A stretch of 64,000 nucleotides of DNA from Torymus aiolomorphi (GCA_036365515.1 CM070876.1:131404394-131468393); one strand, 5' to 3'; counted from the first letter of the stretch, positions 1 to 10,849 are shown. Made by a program: numbers and translations. The notes: generated from the letters alone by a model not told the origin.

Positions 1-140
1 AAATGTCCTGAATAATACAAAAATGTCCTGAAAGGTAGCGGTAAACATATTCCTAATTCAGTACAGTCCTGAAAACATGCAAATGTCCTGAAACATAGCG
101 GTAAACCAATGAAAAGTCCTGAAACATAGCGGTGAACAGA
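1..140. repeat. Short GTCCTGAAA minisatellite edge
   Basis: Five irregular blocks begin with (A)TGTCCTGAA or GTCCTGAAA, and three continue as ATAGCGGT(A/G)AAC. The array enters from outside the window, so its full size is unknown. No coding signal is visible. Confidence 0.6.
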
Positions 141-143
141 AAT

Positions 144-297
144 ATACATATAGCTCTACAGCATTATGAGGATTATATTCGGCAAAAATACCGACTTTTG
201 AGGATTTCTTAGCATTTTGAGGAACATCCTCAAAAGTTGTCGGTACCCGCTTAGCATTTTGAGGATTTTTTTGCGGCGTCCACAATAGTGTGTTAAT
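144..297. repeat. Dispersed 150 bp TTTTGAGGAT foldback repeat, copy 1
   Basis: The motif GCATTTTGAGGA recurs inside this block. A central inverted pair (CCGACTTTTGAGGAT against ATCCTCAAAAGTTGTCGG) can form a hairpin. A close copy lies at 7821-7972 between two (TA)n tracts, which shows that the unit is a dispersed repeat. It has no coding capacity. Residues 298-515 downstream hold only AT-rich DNA ending in a short TA tract. Confidence 0.7.
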
Positions 298-1539
298 ACA
301 TCGATTTCGGAAAATCCGTAATATTTTTCTGTAAAAGCGGGCGCCGCAGGCGTCGTGGTGTTAGTCAATAACTTTAGGGTCATTATTTCTTTAGTCACGC
401 GCTTGTTTCCTGATTGTTTATAACAATGTTTATATTTGTGTCACTACTATTGTAGAAAACCTTTATGAAATCCTCAAAAGGATCCCAGGATAAAATTATA
501 TATATATATAAATATATAAGCGTAAGATAGACGAACAACCGGAAGTGTCGTAAGAGCTGCAAACCGGATATCTGTATAACAAGACGAAAAGTTCGGAAAG
601 GAAACAGTACATAAAAAAATTCAGCTTTCCGTATCTTTCTAACGAGATAATCTTTTTAAATAAAATCTTTTGATTTGAGTAGAGCAATGAAATGGCTTTC
701 GATTAAGAGGGATATGTTATATACTAAAAGCTAACGCAATATACGTAAAAGCGCAATGAATTTTTCACACACCCATTTCAATGTATATGTAGCACGGGTC
801 GCTCCTTCAGGCTTCTTCTATACTTGACTTCGGACCGTTCCCGCGCTCCTTGATAGTATATAGGTTACGATATTAAAAATCAAAGTATTTAATATAAAAA
901 TTTTGGATTTTAAAGTGGTAAGCTATGCTGAGCATGTATTAAAGAAACATTATCATTACATCTCAATGACTTTTCTGAAAACCAGTACGTAATACGAGAC
1001 TAAAAATATAACATACGTACGATTTTTCGTAATATGACAAGCGATACTATTTTTCGACATATATCTACTTAGTGAAAAACTTCCATGTTACTTGCATATT
1101 AATATATCCGTACATGCCGTCTACGTTTTTGTACAGTAGTATTTATATTATTATTTCGTTTTTGCGTAGTGTATACAAACTATGAAAAAGTTAAGCTTAA
1201 TTACATTAAAAATAATTAAAATTCGATTTGTTCCCCAAGTATTTTTAATATTTAAATTTTCTTATTTTACAGAACAGAAGAAGCAAAACAAGAATTATGT
1301 GAAAAAGCGGCTTTGGAAAGAGAAGAGAAATGAAAAGGAAGATGCGGAAAATAAAAATAAATAAAAATAGATAGAAAAGTAAGAATAAAGATATTTTCAT
1401 TTAATTTTGTTTTCTTAAATCGTATATAAATATCAATAAATAAATACATTAAAAATACATGAAAATCCTTTTTTGTACCGCAAGCACGAATTTCGCGTTT
1501 TTTGAACGTATTAATAGAGCCGAAAGCGATCACTTGTCG

Positions 1540-1755
1540 ACCCGCGGGCGGTAAAAACTGAAAAGCTCCCGCTGCTCGCCGTAGCGGACGGTAAAAATCG
1601 AAAAGCGCCCGGGGAGTTGTTCTACAACGATAAAACTCCGATATATCCACTGTGTATCACAAAATCTTATGGCGATAAACAAACTCCGTCACTTATAGAA
1701 CACCTCCCACCGCTGCTCGCAGTGGCGGGCGGTAAAAAATCGAAAAGTGCCTGCT
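1540..1755 (+). repeat. Tandem GC hairpin units with GGTAAAAATCGAAAAG
   Basis: Units of roughly 40 bp contain a GC-rich inverted repeat (CCCGCTGCTCGC against a GTAGCGGGCGG-type arm) followed by GGTAAAAA(T/C)(T/C)GAAAAG. Copy 2 of the large repeat (27045-27300) has one more unit, so the array changes unit number. Each unit should form a stable stem-loop. Confidence 0.6.
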
Positions 1756-1876
1756 GTCCTTTTTAATGGAGTTTTCAAGATTGTTTAAGAAAATCATCGA
1801 TATTTTGAAAAAACGCAAAAATCTATACTTGCGGTACAAAAAATATGGTGTGCACCAAGGCCTAAGTGGAGTTTTT

Positions 1877-1978
1877 GACCTCGTATGGTTGCAGTACTCG
1901 TTTTCGGTTCGCAAACGCACTCGCCTTTGGCTCGTGCTAGCTCACCTTCGAATCGTACTGCAACCCCACACTCGGTCT
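1877..1978 (+). repeat. Imperfect hairpin with GGTTGCAGTAC stem
   Basis: The left arm GGTTGCAGTAC pairs with GTACTGCAACC, and the pairing extends outward through GACC...GGTC. The apical part contains CTCGCCTTTGGCTCG. In copy 2 (27418-27518) this apex reads CTCGCCTTCGGCTCG, a potential C(UUCG)G tetraloop. No function is assigned. Confidence 0.55.
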
Positions 1979-2302
1979 AAAAAGACACACTTTAAGCCCT
2001 TGGCCCACAATATACTGTTACAGTGCCAACCCTTTGCCACAATTAGCCCTTCGAGTACCTTTACACTAAGCCAACTAAAAAATCAAAAAATCTTTTATTC
2101 CACAATTTCCTTAAGTATGTTAAAAAAAAAAATTATTAACGGTACTTATAATATAGATGAATTGTTTCCATGAGGTGAAAATTATGTGTTCTCGGGAGAG
2201 CCCTATATTGTGGACAGAGCGGAAACTATCCTATATTAGAAGGAAAATGTGTATGAGGAGGTCGCCATATGCTTTTACAGGCCAGTCATATTGCTGAACA
2301 AA

Positions 2303-2436
2303 AATAGTATATTACGATACGTGGGCCGGAAATTTGATTTCCGGGCCGTGCGTGGTATGACGCCCGAGGCGAAGCCGAGGGCGTCATAATGCACGGCCAG
2401 GGCATCCAATTTCCGATCCAAGTATTGTATACTATT
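2303..2436 (+). mobile_element. 134 bp near-perfect hairpin element
   Basis: The ends are AATAGTAT and ATACTATT. Nearly the whole 134 bp folds back on itself: an outer arm around CGGAAATT/AATTTCCG, and an inner stem ATGACGCCC/GGGCGTCAT around the apex GAGGCGAAGCCGAG. An inverted copy of identical length lies at 4868-5001. It abuts the TTTCTTACTC element directly. The large repeat's other copy (about 27838) lacks it, so it was acquired after the two copies separated. Confidence 0.7.
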
Positions 2437-3170
2437 TTTCTTACTCTCCGGCCGAAAGTACGTTCTGTAATTGTTAAATAATTGATAAAATTGCGTTGTC
2501 GTCTGCTAGCTGTGTTTGAGTGTTAGTTTTTCTTTCGGCCCGCTCGATAGTAGTGCCTCTGTCGGCCGCTTTGGGTAGCTCGGTCGATATTACCGACTGT
2601 TTTTTCTTTCAGCTCGGCGTAGAGAGCTGGTTTTTTGGGCGTCTGCTACTTTCGCTATTGTACAGATGGTCTGATGCCCCCCCGACATTTGCAAGACCGA
2701 GGCGAAGCCGAGGTTTTGCTGGTCGGGGCGGGCATCAGAAACACATTCATTAAAAAAAGACAACACCACTTTTTATTTCAATTAACTCTTTTTTCTCGTC
2801 ACACGTGCACTTTCCTCTGTCTATTTTGTACGTGTCTAACCTTCACACCGCACAAACATATTTTTCTCGGACGCTCCCGTCCATACGTTTGAAAAACAAT
2901 AACCACGATCAAACAAAACCACTTTTTATTTCAACTAACTTTTTTCTCGTCACCCGTGCACTTTCCTCTGTTTATTTCGTACGTGTCTAACCTTCACACC
3001 GCACAAACATCTTTCCTCGGGCATGCGCGCGGGCGCTGAAGCGCCGCGGGTCAGGAAATTTCGGCAGCCAATCAGAGCGCGCGGTTGGTCTAAAATAGGA
3101 TGCGAAAGTTTCTCTTTCGGCCCGGAGATGCGGGCCGAAAGTACGTACTTTCGGGTGGGCGAGTAAGAAA
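2437..3170 (+). mobile_element. TTTCTTACTC-TIR non-autonomous element, copy A
   Basis: The terminal inverted repeats begin TTTCTTACTC and end GAGTAAGAAA, with a second matching block GAAAGTACGT/ACGTACTTTC just inside. Length is 734 bp. It contains a second hairpin (about 2668-2746) whose stem TCTGATGCCC/GGGCATCAGA caps the same apex, CGAGGCGAAGCCGAG, as the neighbouring 134 bp hairpin. It also contains duplicated blocks around CACTTTTTATTTCAA (2769 and 2920). The ORFs here are short and overlap the inverted repeats. A copy in the opposite orientation is at 4086-4867. Confidence 0.65.
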
Positions 3171-3359
3171 ATATTATTGGTTGAAACATATAGAACCAAT
3201 TTGAGAGAGTTCACTGATTGGCCAAAGTACAATTACTAGTAATATAACAAACTTAAAACATTTACAATATAAAAACTATTTTCCACCCAAAACCAGTGAG
3301 CAATCAATTATCTATCTCTTTTTTTCACACGCGAAAAGTAGACCGTCCAGCATACCTAT

Positions 3360-3665
3360 CACAGACACCGTGAAATGAAATTCCTAAATATCTCTGAAAT
3401 ACTTGTAGCGCACGCGAAATACTCCTAGCATAGGCAAAAATCACATAGCGTATGTGAAATACTACATTACTGTCATAGCATAAGCGAAATACGCGTAGGT
3501 AGAGTACGCGAAATGCGTAAAATACTCATAGCAAACGCAAAATACTCCACAGCATACGCGAAATACAGCCATAGCATAAGCGAACTACTTCTGGCGTATG
3601 CAAAATGCTGCGTAACGTAAGCGAAACTGGCGTACGCGCGAGACACGTAGCTTACGCGAAATGCC
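3360..3665 (+). repeat. Degenerate GCGTACGCGAAAT minisatellite, array 1
   Basis: About fifteen degenerate copies of a unit close to TAGCGTACGCGAAATAC(T)C occur with uneven 17-25 bp spacing. The core CGTACG is itself a palindrome. The matching array in copy 2 of the large repeat (28070-28195) is much shorter, so units have been lost or gained. Confidence 0.7.
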
Positions 3666-4085
3666 TATACACACATTTTAATAGATGTGTGGATAGTAAT
3701 AAGTCTTTCCCTGTCCTAAATTATAAATATTAATTACAGTTAATAACTGTTCAAAAACTTATTAGAACTGTTTGAATCGTTTTATAATTATTACAAAATG
3801 TAGGATTATATTCTGGACACATTTTTTCTAATTATAATAGTTTATAACAGTTTCAAATAGTATCTGGTAGTTTTAAGCAGTTTGAAACAGTATCAAATAA
3901 TATTGAACTTGATTTTTAAAAAACATAAAGAATTAATAAATTGTTATTATTAATAATAATAATCAATAATTATTATTATATTATTATGATTATTGTATTC
4001 ATAATAATCAATTAATAATTAATTATATTAATTAATATTTTTAGTCTTTATTTATTAAATATATTATATTAGTATATAATATAAT
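3666..4085. other. AT-rich spacer of the large repeat
   Basis: No gene is seen. The stretch has short AACAGTTT-type repeats and a long run of AATAAT/TATTAT that can fold on itself. It aligns with 28196-28600 of copy 2, so it belongs to the large repeat and not to the inverted elements on either side. Confidence 0.6.
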
Positions 4086-4867
4086 TTTCTTACTCGCCCA
4101 CCCGAAAGTACGTACTTTCGGCCCGCATCTCCGGGCCGAAAGAGAAACTTTCGCATCCTATTTTAGACCAACCGCGCGCTCTGATTGGCTGCCGAAATTT
4201 CCTGACCCGCGGCGCTTCAGCGCCCGCGCGCATGTCCGAGGAAAGATGTTTGTTTGGTGTGAAGGTTAGACACGTACGAAATAAACAGAGGAAAGTGCAC
4301 GGGTGACGAGAAAAAAGTTGGTTGAAATAAAAAGTGGTTTTGTTTGATCGTGGTTATTGTTTTTTCCTCTTGTTTTCTACACGTACTTTCGAGTCGTGTA
4401 GAAACAATTAAGTAAACGTATGGACGGGAGCGTCCGAGAAAAATATGTTTGTGCGGTGTGAAGGTTAGTCACGTACGAAATAGACAGAGGAAAGTGCACG
4501 TGTGACGAGAAAAAAGAGTTAGTTGAAATAAAAAGTGGTGTTGTCTTTTTTTAATGAATGTGTTTCTGATGCCCGCCCCGACCAGCAAAACCTCGGCTTC
4601 GCCTCGGTCTTGCAAATGTCGGGCGGGCATCAGACCATCTGTACAATAGCGAAAGTAGCAGACGCACAAAAAACCAGCTCTCTACGCCGGGCCGAAAGAA
4701 AACACAGTCGGTAATATCGACCGAGCTACCCAAAGCGGCCGACAGAGACACTACTATCGAGCGGGCCGAAAGAAAAACTAACACTCAAACACAGCTAGCA
4801 GACGACAACGCAATTTTATCAATTATTTAACAATTACAGAACGTACTTTCGGCCGGGGAGTAAGAAA
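4086..4867 (-). mobile_element. TTTCTTACTC-TIR non-autonomous element, copy B (inverted)
   Basis: This is the reverse complement of 2437-3170 with the same TTTCTTACTC...GAGTAAGAAA ends. It is 782 bp long, mainly because of an extra block near 4365-4410 containing a small hairpin (TTTCTACACG...CGTGTAGAAA). With copy A it forms a long inverted repeat around 3171-4085. Confidence 0.65.
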
Positions 4868-5001
4868 AATAGTATACAATACTTGGACCGGAAATTGGAT
4901 GCCCTGGCTGTGCGTTATGACGCCCTCGGCTTCGCCTCGGGCGTCATACCACGCACGGCCCGGAAATCCAATTTCCGGCCCACGTATCGTAATATACTAT
5001 T
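4868..5001 (-). mobile_element. 134 bp hairpin element, inverted copy
   Basis: Reverse complement of 2303-2436, again exactly 134 bp, and again directly abutting a TTTCTTACTC element. The repeated adjacency suggests that the hairpin and the TIR element move or duplicate as one composite. Confidence 0.65.
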
Positions 5002-5074
5002 GTAGATTGTTAACATTTAATTTTTAAATTAGAGCAACAATAATAACACTATCTGCAGAAAGGCCCTGTAAGCA

Positions 5075-5390
5075 TACACAAAACACTGGTAGCGTATACG
5101 AAATGCCCCGTAGTGTACGCGAAATCGTTCATAGCACGGACGAAATACTTGTAGCGTACGCGAAATCCTTCACAGCACACACGAAAATACTCGTAGCGTA
5201 CGCTAAATTCTCCGTAGTGTACGCGAAATGATCAACGGCACTCATAAATACTCGTAGCGTCCGCGAAATGCTCCATAGTACACACTCCATACTAGTAGCG
5301 TACGCGAAAGACACGTAAGTAGCCTGCGCGAAATCGTTCATAGCACGCACGAAATACTCGTAGCGTACGCGAAATACGGCTTAAATATTG
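5075..5390 (+). repeat. Degenerate GCGTACGCGAAAT minisatellite, array 2
   Basis: The same unit family as 3360-3665 and in the same orientation. The corresponding array in copy 2 (28965-29340) has several extra AAAGACACGTAAGTAGCG units. The flanking sequence up to about 5450 belongs to the large repeat. Confidence 0.7.
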
Positions 5391-5590
5391 CGCTTACCCT
5401 AACTGTAGCAAATTCTATTGCCATGAAGTTGGCTCCGGTACAAAAGAACTAGGATCTAGTTTATTCCCGATTCGGAACTTCCGCGGCCCATCACTGGATG
5501 CGATGTAATGTGCTTCCAAATTTTTTTTTAATTTTGCGAACCCTCTAACATTACTTTGGGAATTCCCCATATGAAAATAAAGGTAAGGGG

Positions 5591-5692
5591 CAGTGTTGCC
5601 AGATAGACTTCTTTTGTCATTCTCACTCTCATGTAAATAACGTTATATTGTGTGAGAGTGAAAAAGACAAAAGAACCCTATCTGGCACACTG
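5591..5692. mobile_element. hAT-type MITE (102 bp)
   Basis: Termini CAGTGTTGCC and GGCACACTG are inverted, and the interior pairs through TTCTTTTGTC/GACAAAAGAA and CTCACTCTCA/TGAGAGTG. It is flanked by 8 bp duplications, GTAAGGGG (5583-5590) and GTAAAGGG (5693-5700), matching at 7 of 8 positions. A CAGTG terminus with an 8 bp target duplication is typical of hAT elements. No coding capacity. Confidence 0.75.
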
Positions 5693-5700
5693 GTAAAGGG

Positions 5701-7708
5701 ACGCGCATGAATAAATAAATTATTTACTACAGAAGCTGCATATTAAATGTGACATTACCTATTATATCGGCGCGATGGATATTTGTACACGCCCAGTGCA
5801 ATCTCAGCGCACTACCTAATCGAATGCCAATACCGTACGGTAAAGGGAAACCGTATTTAAGGAGGTTCTATCTGTAAGTCGCTAGTCAAAATGAGTGCAT
5901 TTTTTATTTATGATTCATTCATGAGGTATATTGCGCTAAAGAAGCTGCATAGATGAAATTATATGAAATACCGATTATTCATTTAAATTGAATTTTATTT
6001 AGTCTTATTATCAATTAAGGGGGTTATCGTAATTTTAAAATAGTTTCACTATTTAATTTTGATGCCATAAATTATTAAAATATAATAATGTAAGTACACA
6101 CAGATACGAAAGGCAAATACTTTTTGAACCGAAAAAAACTATTGTGATAAAAAATTGTCAATCGACCACGTAGACATTATTCAATAATTAAAAAATTTAC
6201 TTTCGCTATTTGCCAACTTATTATATTTCATTTGATTTCAATATTTAACGTCTTATTTTGCTCCTTAAATATTTGTGTACGATCCATCCAGGCTTATATT
6301 ATGAAATAATTAATATGTACGAAACAACATGTAATTGTTTACAGTACAATACAGGATAAACTTGAAGTTTATTGTGCTTGTCGACACACGCATTCAAAAA
6401 TTTTATAAGTATTTGAAGGGTGCAACTCGCAGCGAGATGCTGAAAATTCGGCGGGAAATCGGCCATCGCGGACCTTGGCGGGCTTTTTGATCATCGGAAA
6501 AAATCTGTAGGTGTATTAAAAACACTTCCTAATAAATTTGAGGTTGTTTTGAGTTGGCATACGCATTCAATAATTTTATATCAATGTTTGAAGGGTGTAA
6601 CTCGTACTATGGCGCTAGAAAAGCATAGGAAAGTTGCTTACAGTCTAACTTTGTAGACTGTGTAATATTGGGAAAACACTTCTACACTTTTTGGACTTAT
6701 ATAAAGTATTATAAACCTTTTCATCTTGAAAATTGAAAATGTTTAAGCCCGGGACCCGGCGCACACTATTCGGCCCTAGAAGTGGCTACTGGCGGAGCGG
6801 TCAGCTTCAGATTCATTAATATTCAAAGATTGTTAAGATTTCAGTATGGATTCTTTACATTATTTGGATGGCGCTTACGGATGGAAAACTTTTAAAACTG
6901 TAACGGACACAACGCCGTACATTATAAGGTCTAGTTATCAAAGTATAAGATCGAAAGGAATTCTGTTTACCGACGCAATTCCCGTGATGGCCCAAAGTGA
7001 CAAAACGGTACTCGATGCGCCATCTCGACCTAAGGATGGTAACTCACTATAAAGTACTCAGATGAGTATTTTAGCGCTGACGGTCATGGCGGGAAATTCA
7101 AATCCCGAACCTTTATTTGTTATTAACAAGTGAATGTTGCATGCACAATTAACAACAAATATTCAAGTGAATAAAATGTAAATTGTGCTGTTATATTCCA
7201 TTTATGACTATCTTGCCCTATCAAATTATCTACTCACCAAATTGAATTTCGCGCCCCCGAATTACAGGTGGCAGATAAGTTTCCAGGAAATTGACGATGA
7301 GATAATTACCTAAAATCCACGTGTTATCTAACGAAACTAGACAGAGAGGGCATGATGGGTGATGGTATGCATGCGAGTGAGACGGAATCTAATAATCAAC
7401 TTACTTAATAAATTTTAAGGAATACCGATTGGAAAATAACAAACCAAATATATATTCCAGCTAAGCGGAGCATCGCAAATCCAGCTCTTGTGTTGTTTTA
7501 TGTTAATGTATACTTTTCTTTCCAGGATAAACGCATTAACTAACTGAACTAAAAATTTACTTATTTATCAACTGTTTATTAACCACGGATGATAAAACCA
7601 ACTAACAAAAGGATGAGAAAGCGTTTTATCATACTTTCATGGCATGACATAAACTGTGTGTCCACATTTTTGCATGTTAAAAAAGGAATGTTCCAGATAA
7701 AGGTCAGC
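5701..7708. other. Gene-free AT-rich region with a diverged duplication
   Basis: No convincing gene is seen. Two related blocks occur, around 6385-6435 and 6558-6612: both contain ACGCATTCAA, then TTTTATA, then TTTGAAGGGTG. A 68-codon ORF at 6846-7052 has no recognisable features. Confidence 0.5.
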
Positions 7709-8102
<394 letters not shown>

Positions 8103-8141
8103 CATATCGTAGTAAATAAATCTCACTCGACTCAAAGAGAA

Positions 8142-8183
<42 letters not shown>
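8142..8183. repeat. (GA)n microsatellite
   Basis: An uninterrupted GA run, with a second short one at 8273-8289. In the inverted copy the matching tract has expanded to about 90 bp (23991-24087), giving a length contrast between the copies. Confidence 0.95.
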
Positions 8184-8186
<3 letters not shown>

Positions 8187-8494
8187 ATAACAACAACAAA
8201 ATTGTGACTCTACAATAACCACAAAATATCGTATGGTATTTTTATCTCTTATATACTCTACTCGAAAAGAAAGAGAGAGAGAGAGAGAAGATATTATAAA
8301 ACGATCAACAACTGTAATTCTAAAATAACCTCGAAATATGGCATGGTTGTATATTATTATAATTCAAATCAGCTGATGACATGGCATCATATACTTTTAT
8401 ATATAGATAAGTATTAGTTTTATACCAGAAGATATATCATGTAAAATATAATACAATAAAAAATCGATACTTTGTGTAATCTTTCTCATTTTCA

Positions 8495-9027
8495 GATTAT
8501 ACAATTCTCAGTCTTTGGTCAATTTTACATATCATGTTGTATTATAACTAATGATATTGACAATAATAAAATAAAAGAAACTGAGTCAAAATTGAGTTTA
8601 ACAGGGAGAATTACTATATATGGAGACTCAAACTGTATTGATGATAGTCATTCTCAGAAATTTTCTTATCACCATCCAAGTTTGTATAAATTTTATTGTT
8701 GGTGGTATAGCATGCTTCTGGATGTTAGATGCAATTTTGGAATGTACTACTACTGAACGAATTCCATCAGTCTTCATAGAGGAAGAAAATAGGATTAAAA
8801 ACAAAAAAAATATTATGGCATTAGGTGTAACAGCCCTTCGCAAACGCATGGAAGATAGCCACCTCAATCGTCATAGTAAAGTGTTAGAACCACCAGTTTC
8901 AGACAACGTTTTTCGAATACTCCCTTTGTGTCCAATTTCAACTTTGGCAACACCAGAACCAGTTAACGAAACCACACCAGTGTATATACATTATTTAAAT
9001 AATCAAAGATCTCAGGAAGTCAACTGA
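8495..9027 (+). pseudogene. MBTPS1: Site-1 protease (MBTPS1) C-terminal fragment, copy 1
   Basis: MBTPS1 is a Golgi subtilisin-like protease that cleaves SREBP and ATF6. Two blocks match its luminal C-terminal region. The first, about 8580-8663, reads GRITIYGDSNCIDDSHSQK. The second, about 8710-9027, contains CFWMLDAILE, MEDSHLNRHSKVLE and a PVNETTP stretch. These correspond to known vertebrate motifs (YGDSNC.DDSH.QK, CFWLLDALL, HL.RYSKVLE, P.NETAP). The blocks lie in different frames, separated by about 45 bp ending in TATAG. That looks like a tiny intron whose GT donor is not evident, in this copy or the other. An acceptor-like TTTTCAG precedes 8495. The catalytic domain and the membrane anchor are absent, so this is a gene fragment and not a working gene. 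Identification is by recalled family motifs. Confidence 0.72.
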
Positions 9028-9244
9028 TTAAAATAATTTTTATCTATGAGCATCAACTGGGAAAATCAATTTTTTTGGAAAAGTATATTAAATGGCTAAA
9101 TGTTAAATGCTAAAATTATTTTAAAACATAAAAGAATTGATACATTGTGAGAATTTTTTATTATTTCTTACAGCTATCTACAAGAAGATTTTTTTAGAAT
9201 CATTAAAATCTCACAAGTGGATTGGAAAAAGAATATTTATATAT

Positions 9245-10261
9245 TGTGACGTGGTGCAGGCTACGTCTCGAGAAGTCGCGCGCTAGAGCTGCGCACACAC
9301 GTGTCCACCCGCTCCCGAGAAACTATTCCTCCCACCCCGCTGCCCTGTCGAAGCTGCGGCCAGCAGCAGAAGAGCGAGCACCGCAGTGCTGCCCGGTGTT
9401 GCCGCCGCCGCTACTAGAAGAGCCGTCGCGCTGTTGCCATCGCCGCTGCCGAAAGCCGACGCGAGCTACGATCGGCAGAAGAAGAACGAGAGAGATACAG
9501 AGGCCGAAGAAGCCCGAGCGTCACCGAACCGGCTCGAACAGCGTGCACGCTTGCCGGTCGACTGCCGGCCGGCACTTGCTTCGCCGCGTACGACTAAGCA
9601 TCACGGATTCCCGCTTACAAGTGCCCATGCGTGCGAAAGTTTTCGAGAGCGTGTGTGGCAACGTGTCCTGTTGTCCTTTCCGCCTGCGCTGCATCCCACC
9701 AGCCTCCTACCGTCGCCGCCGAGAGAGAGAGAGAACGGGGGATCTGCTGCAGCCTGCGAGGAAGACCGGACGAGAGCGGGAGAGAGTAAACGCCGACTGG
9801 AGCTCTCCTGGCCGCAGTGCAAGTACTGCAAGTCCCCATTGTTTCTTTCCCCGTCCGTAGAAACCCGCGTGTGTGTGCGCTCGTATCCGCGACGTCGTTG
9901 TCGAAACCCTCGTACCCTGGTGATGGTAGCTAAAGCTACATGTAGTGTATGCGACCCTCCGCGTTCGCCGTAGAACCATGTCTAGGTTAAATGCGTGTAG
10001 CTAAAGCTACAAATAGAGTCCAGTTCGGAGCAACTTGTGCTCTCAGTCTGCGCTAGTTTAAAGGTATTCTCGGTACGGTTGCGCGCGTACCTGGCGCCCT
10101 AATTTTTTTGTAACCTTAGAAGTATAATCGTCTCTTTCCTTTTTGCAATAAATGCACTTTACCGGTGCTTTCTCACTTATTTATTGAGTGTTTTCATTTA
10201 TGGCGTGAGAGTGAGCGTGAAAGGGTGTGTGTGTAAAACTCCCCCCCCCCACCCATAGTCA
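9245..10261 (+). repeat. LTR-like GC-rich block (candidate solo LTR)
   Basis: The block starts TGTGACGTGG, a common start of Gypsy LTRs. It has an initiator-like TCAGTCTGCG near 10042 and AATAAA at about 10147. It ends near a TCA followed by CTTGGTGG, which could be a relic of a primer site. It is far richer in GC than its flanks and interrupts the MBTPS1-fragment unit, whose flank resumes at about 10640. No second copy or clear target duplication was found here. Long ORFs on both strands (for example 9222-9860) are composition artefacts. Confidence 0.4.
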
Positions 10262-10327
10262 CTTGGTGGAAAACTGCCGTCGAGTAGGTTTTCCCACATC
10301 GCGAGTGCTCTGATCCCCAGCATTCGT

Positions 10328-10330
<3 letters not shown>

Positions 10331-10388
<58 letters not shown>
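10331..10388. repeat. (TA)n microsatellite
   Basis: A TA run of about 58 bp, with another short TA run near 10625-10640. Confidence 0.95.
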
Positions 10389-10391
<3 letters not shown>

Positions 10392-10416
10392 AGATGTATA
10401 GGTACATATGTAGACT

Positions 10417-10612
10417 CGTCCGCATAAGTCCCGATCCATTTACGTAAGTTGTCCGCATAAGTATCGTTTCCATTAGACCCGTGTCTGCACAAGTCACGCT
10501 TGGCTAAAGAAATAATTCTCTCTCTATGTAGACACTAAAAAATGTCTGCACAAGTCGATGAAAGTCCGCATAAGTACCGTTCCCATTAAGGATGCGTCCG
10601 CATAAGTTACCT
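10417..10612. repeat. Interspersed GTCCGCATAAGT motif array
   Basis: Six copies of GT(C/T)(C/T)GCA(T/C)AAGT occur at uneven spacing. Two are followed by a longer shared tail (A(T/C)CGTT(T/C)CCATTA). This is neither a simple tandem repeat nor coding. The style resembles the GTCCTGAAA blocks at 1-140. Confidence 0.65.
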
Positions 10613-10639
10613 TTGAGATAAATATATGTATATATATAT

Positions 10640-10725
10640 ATACAGAAACATAGACAGATTATTTCATTTTGGATTTTGGAGTTGATTGGAAAAATTTAAT
10701 AGATTATCTATTTAGTTGAAAATCA
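10640..10725 (+). repeat. Outer flank of the MBTPS1-fragment unit
   Basis: Matches the reverse complement of about 22795-22880 (CATTTTGGATTTTGGAGTTG and neighbouring sequence). Both copies of the duplicated unit therefore once continued past the gene fragment. In copy 1 the LTR-like block and repeats now sit between the two parts. Confidence 0.7.
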
Positions 10726-10849
10726 TATTAGAGCGGGTGAAGTTTTTTGAAGACTTATAAAATAATGTGTGCTTTCTTGAGGGATTGAAAACTCACTGAT
10801 AACAAACTCAAACAAAGAACGTGATCGTAGTGATCTGCACGGTACAATT

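Larger units (their letters stand above)
516..5450 (+). repeat. Large dispersed repeat, copy 1
   Basis: This segment aligns in order with 25655-29456 over several kilobases: the GCGTAAGATAGACG start, the GTAAAAATCGAAAAG hairpin units, the GCGTACGCGAAAT arrays, and the end at TTCCCGATTCGGAACTTCC. Copy 1 carries extra DNA at 2303-3170 and about 4086-5001. Copy 2 instead carries a MITE at 26051-26409 and a different stretch at about 28600-28885. The left edge sits beside a TA tract in both copies. No TIR or LTR was found at the outer ends, so the class is unknown. ORFs of 135 codons (1766-2173) and 185 codons (27157-27714) lie at matching places, but both run through hairpin sequence and resemble no family I know. 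Confidence 0.8.

Noticed and set aside
1766..2173. 135-codon ORF conserved in both large-repeat copies
   Set aside because: It reads through a hairpin with paired arms, and conservation is explained by DNA duplication. Kept only as a note.
2303..5001. Composite transposon with the two inverted elements as ends and 3171-4085 as cargo
   Set aside because: The supposed cargo is present at the same place in the other copy of the large repeat without these ends.
3360..5390. Possible CRISPR-like arrays (GCGTACGCGAAAT units)
   Set aside because: Units are degenerate, spacing is irregular, spacers are not unique sequence, and the DNA is eukaryotic.
6846..7052. 68-codon ORF
   Set aside because: Short, no recognisable motif, and no supporting splice or promoter signals.
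8472..8756. 94-codon ORF taken as an independent gene (and 23422-23706)
   Set aside because: It spans part of the MBTPS1 exon and then reads out of frame through the next exon.
9222..9979. ORFs up to 212 codons on both strands, Arg/Pro-rich
   Set aside because: Compositional by-products of a GC-rich LTR-like block. No domain, and opposing frames are equally open.
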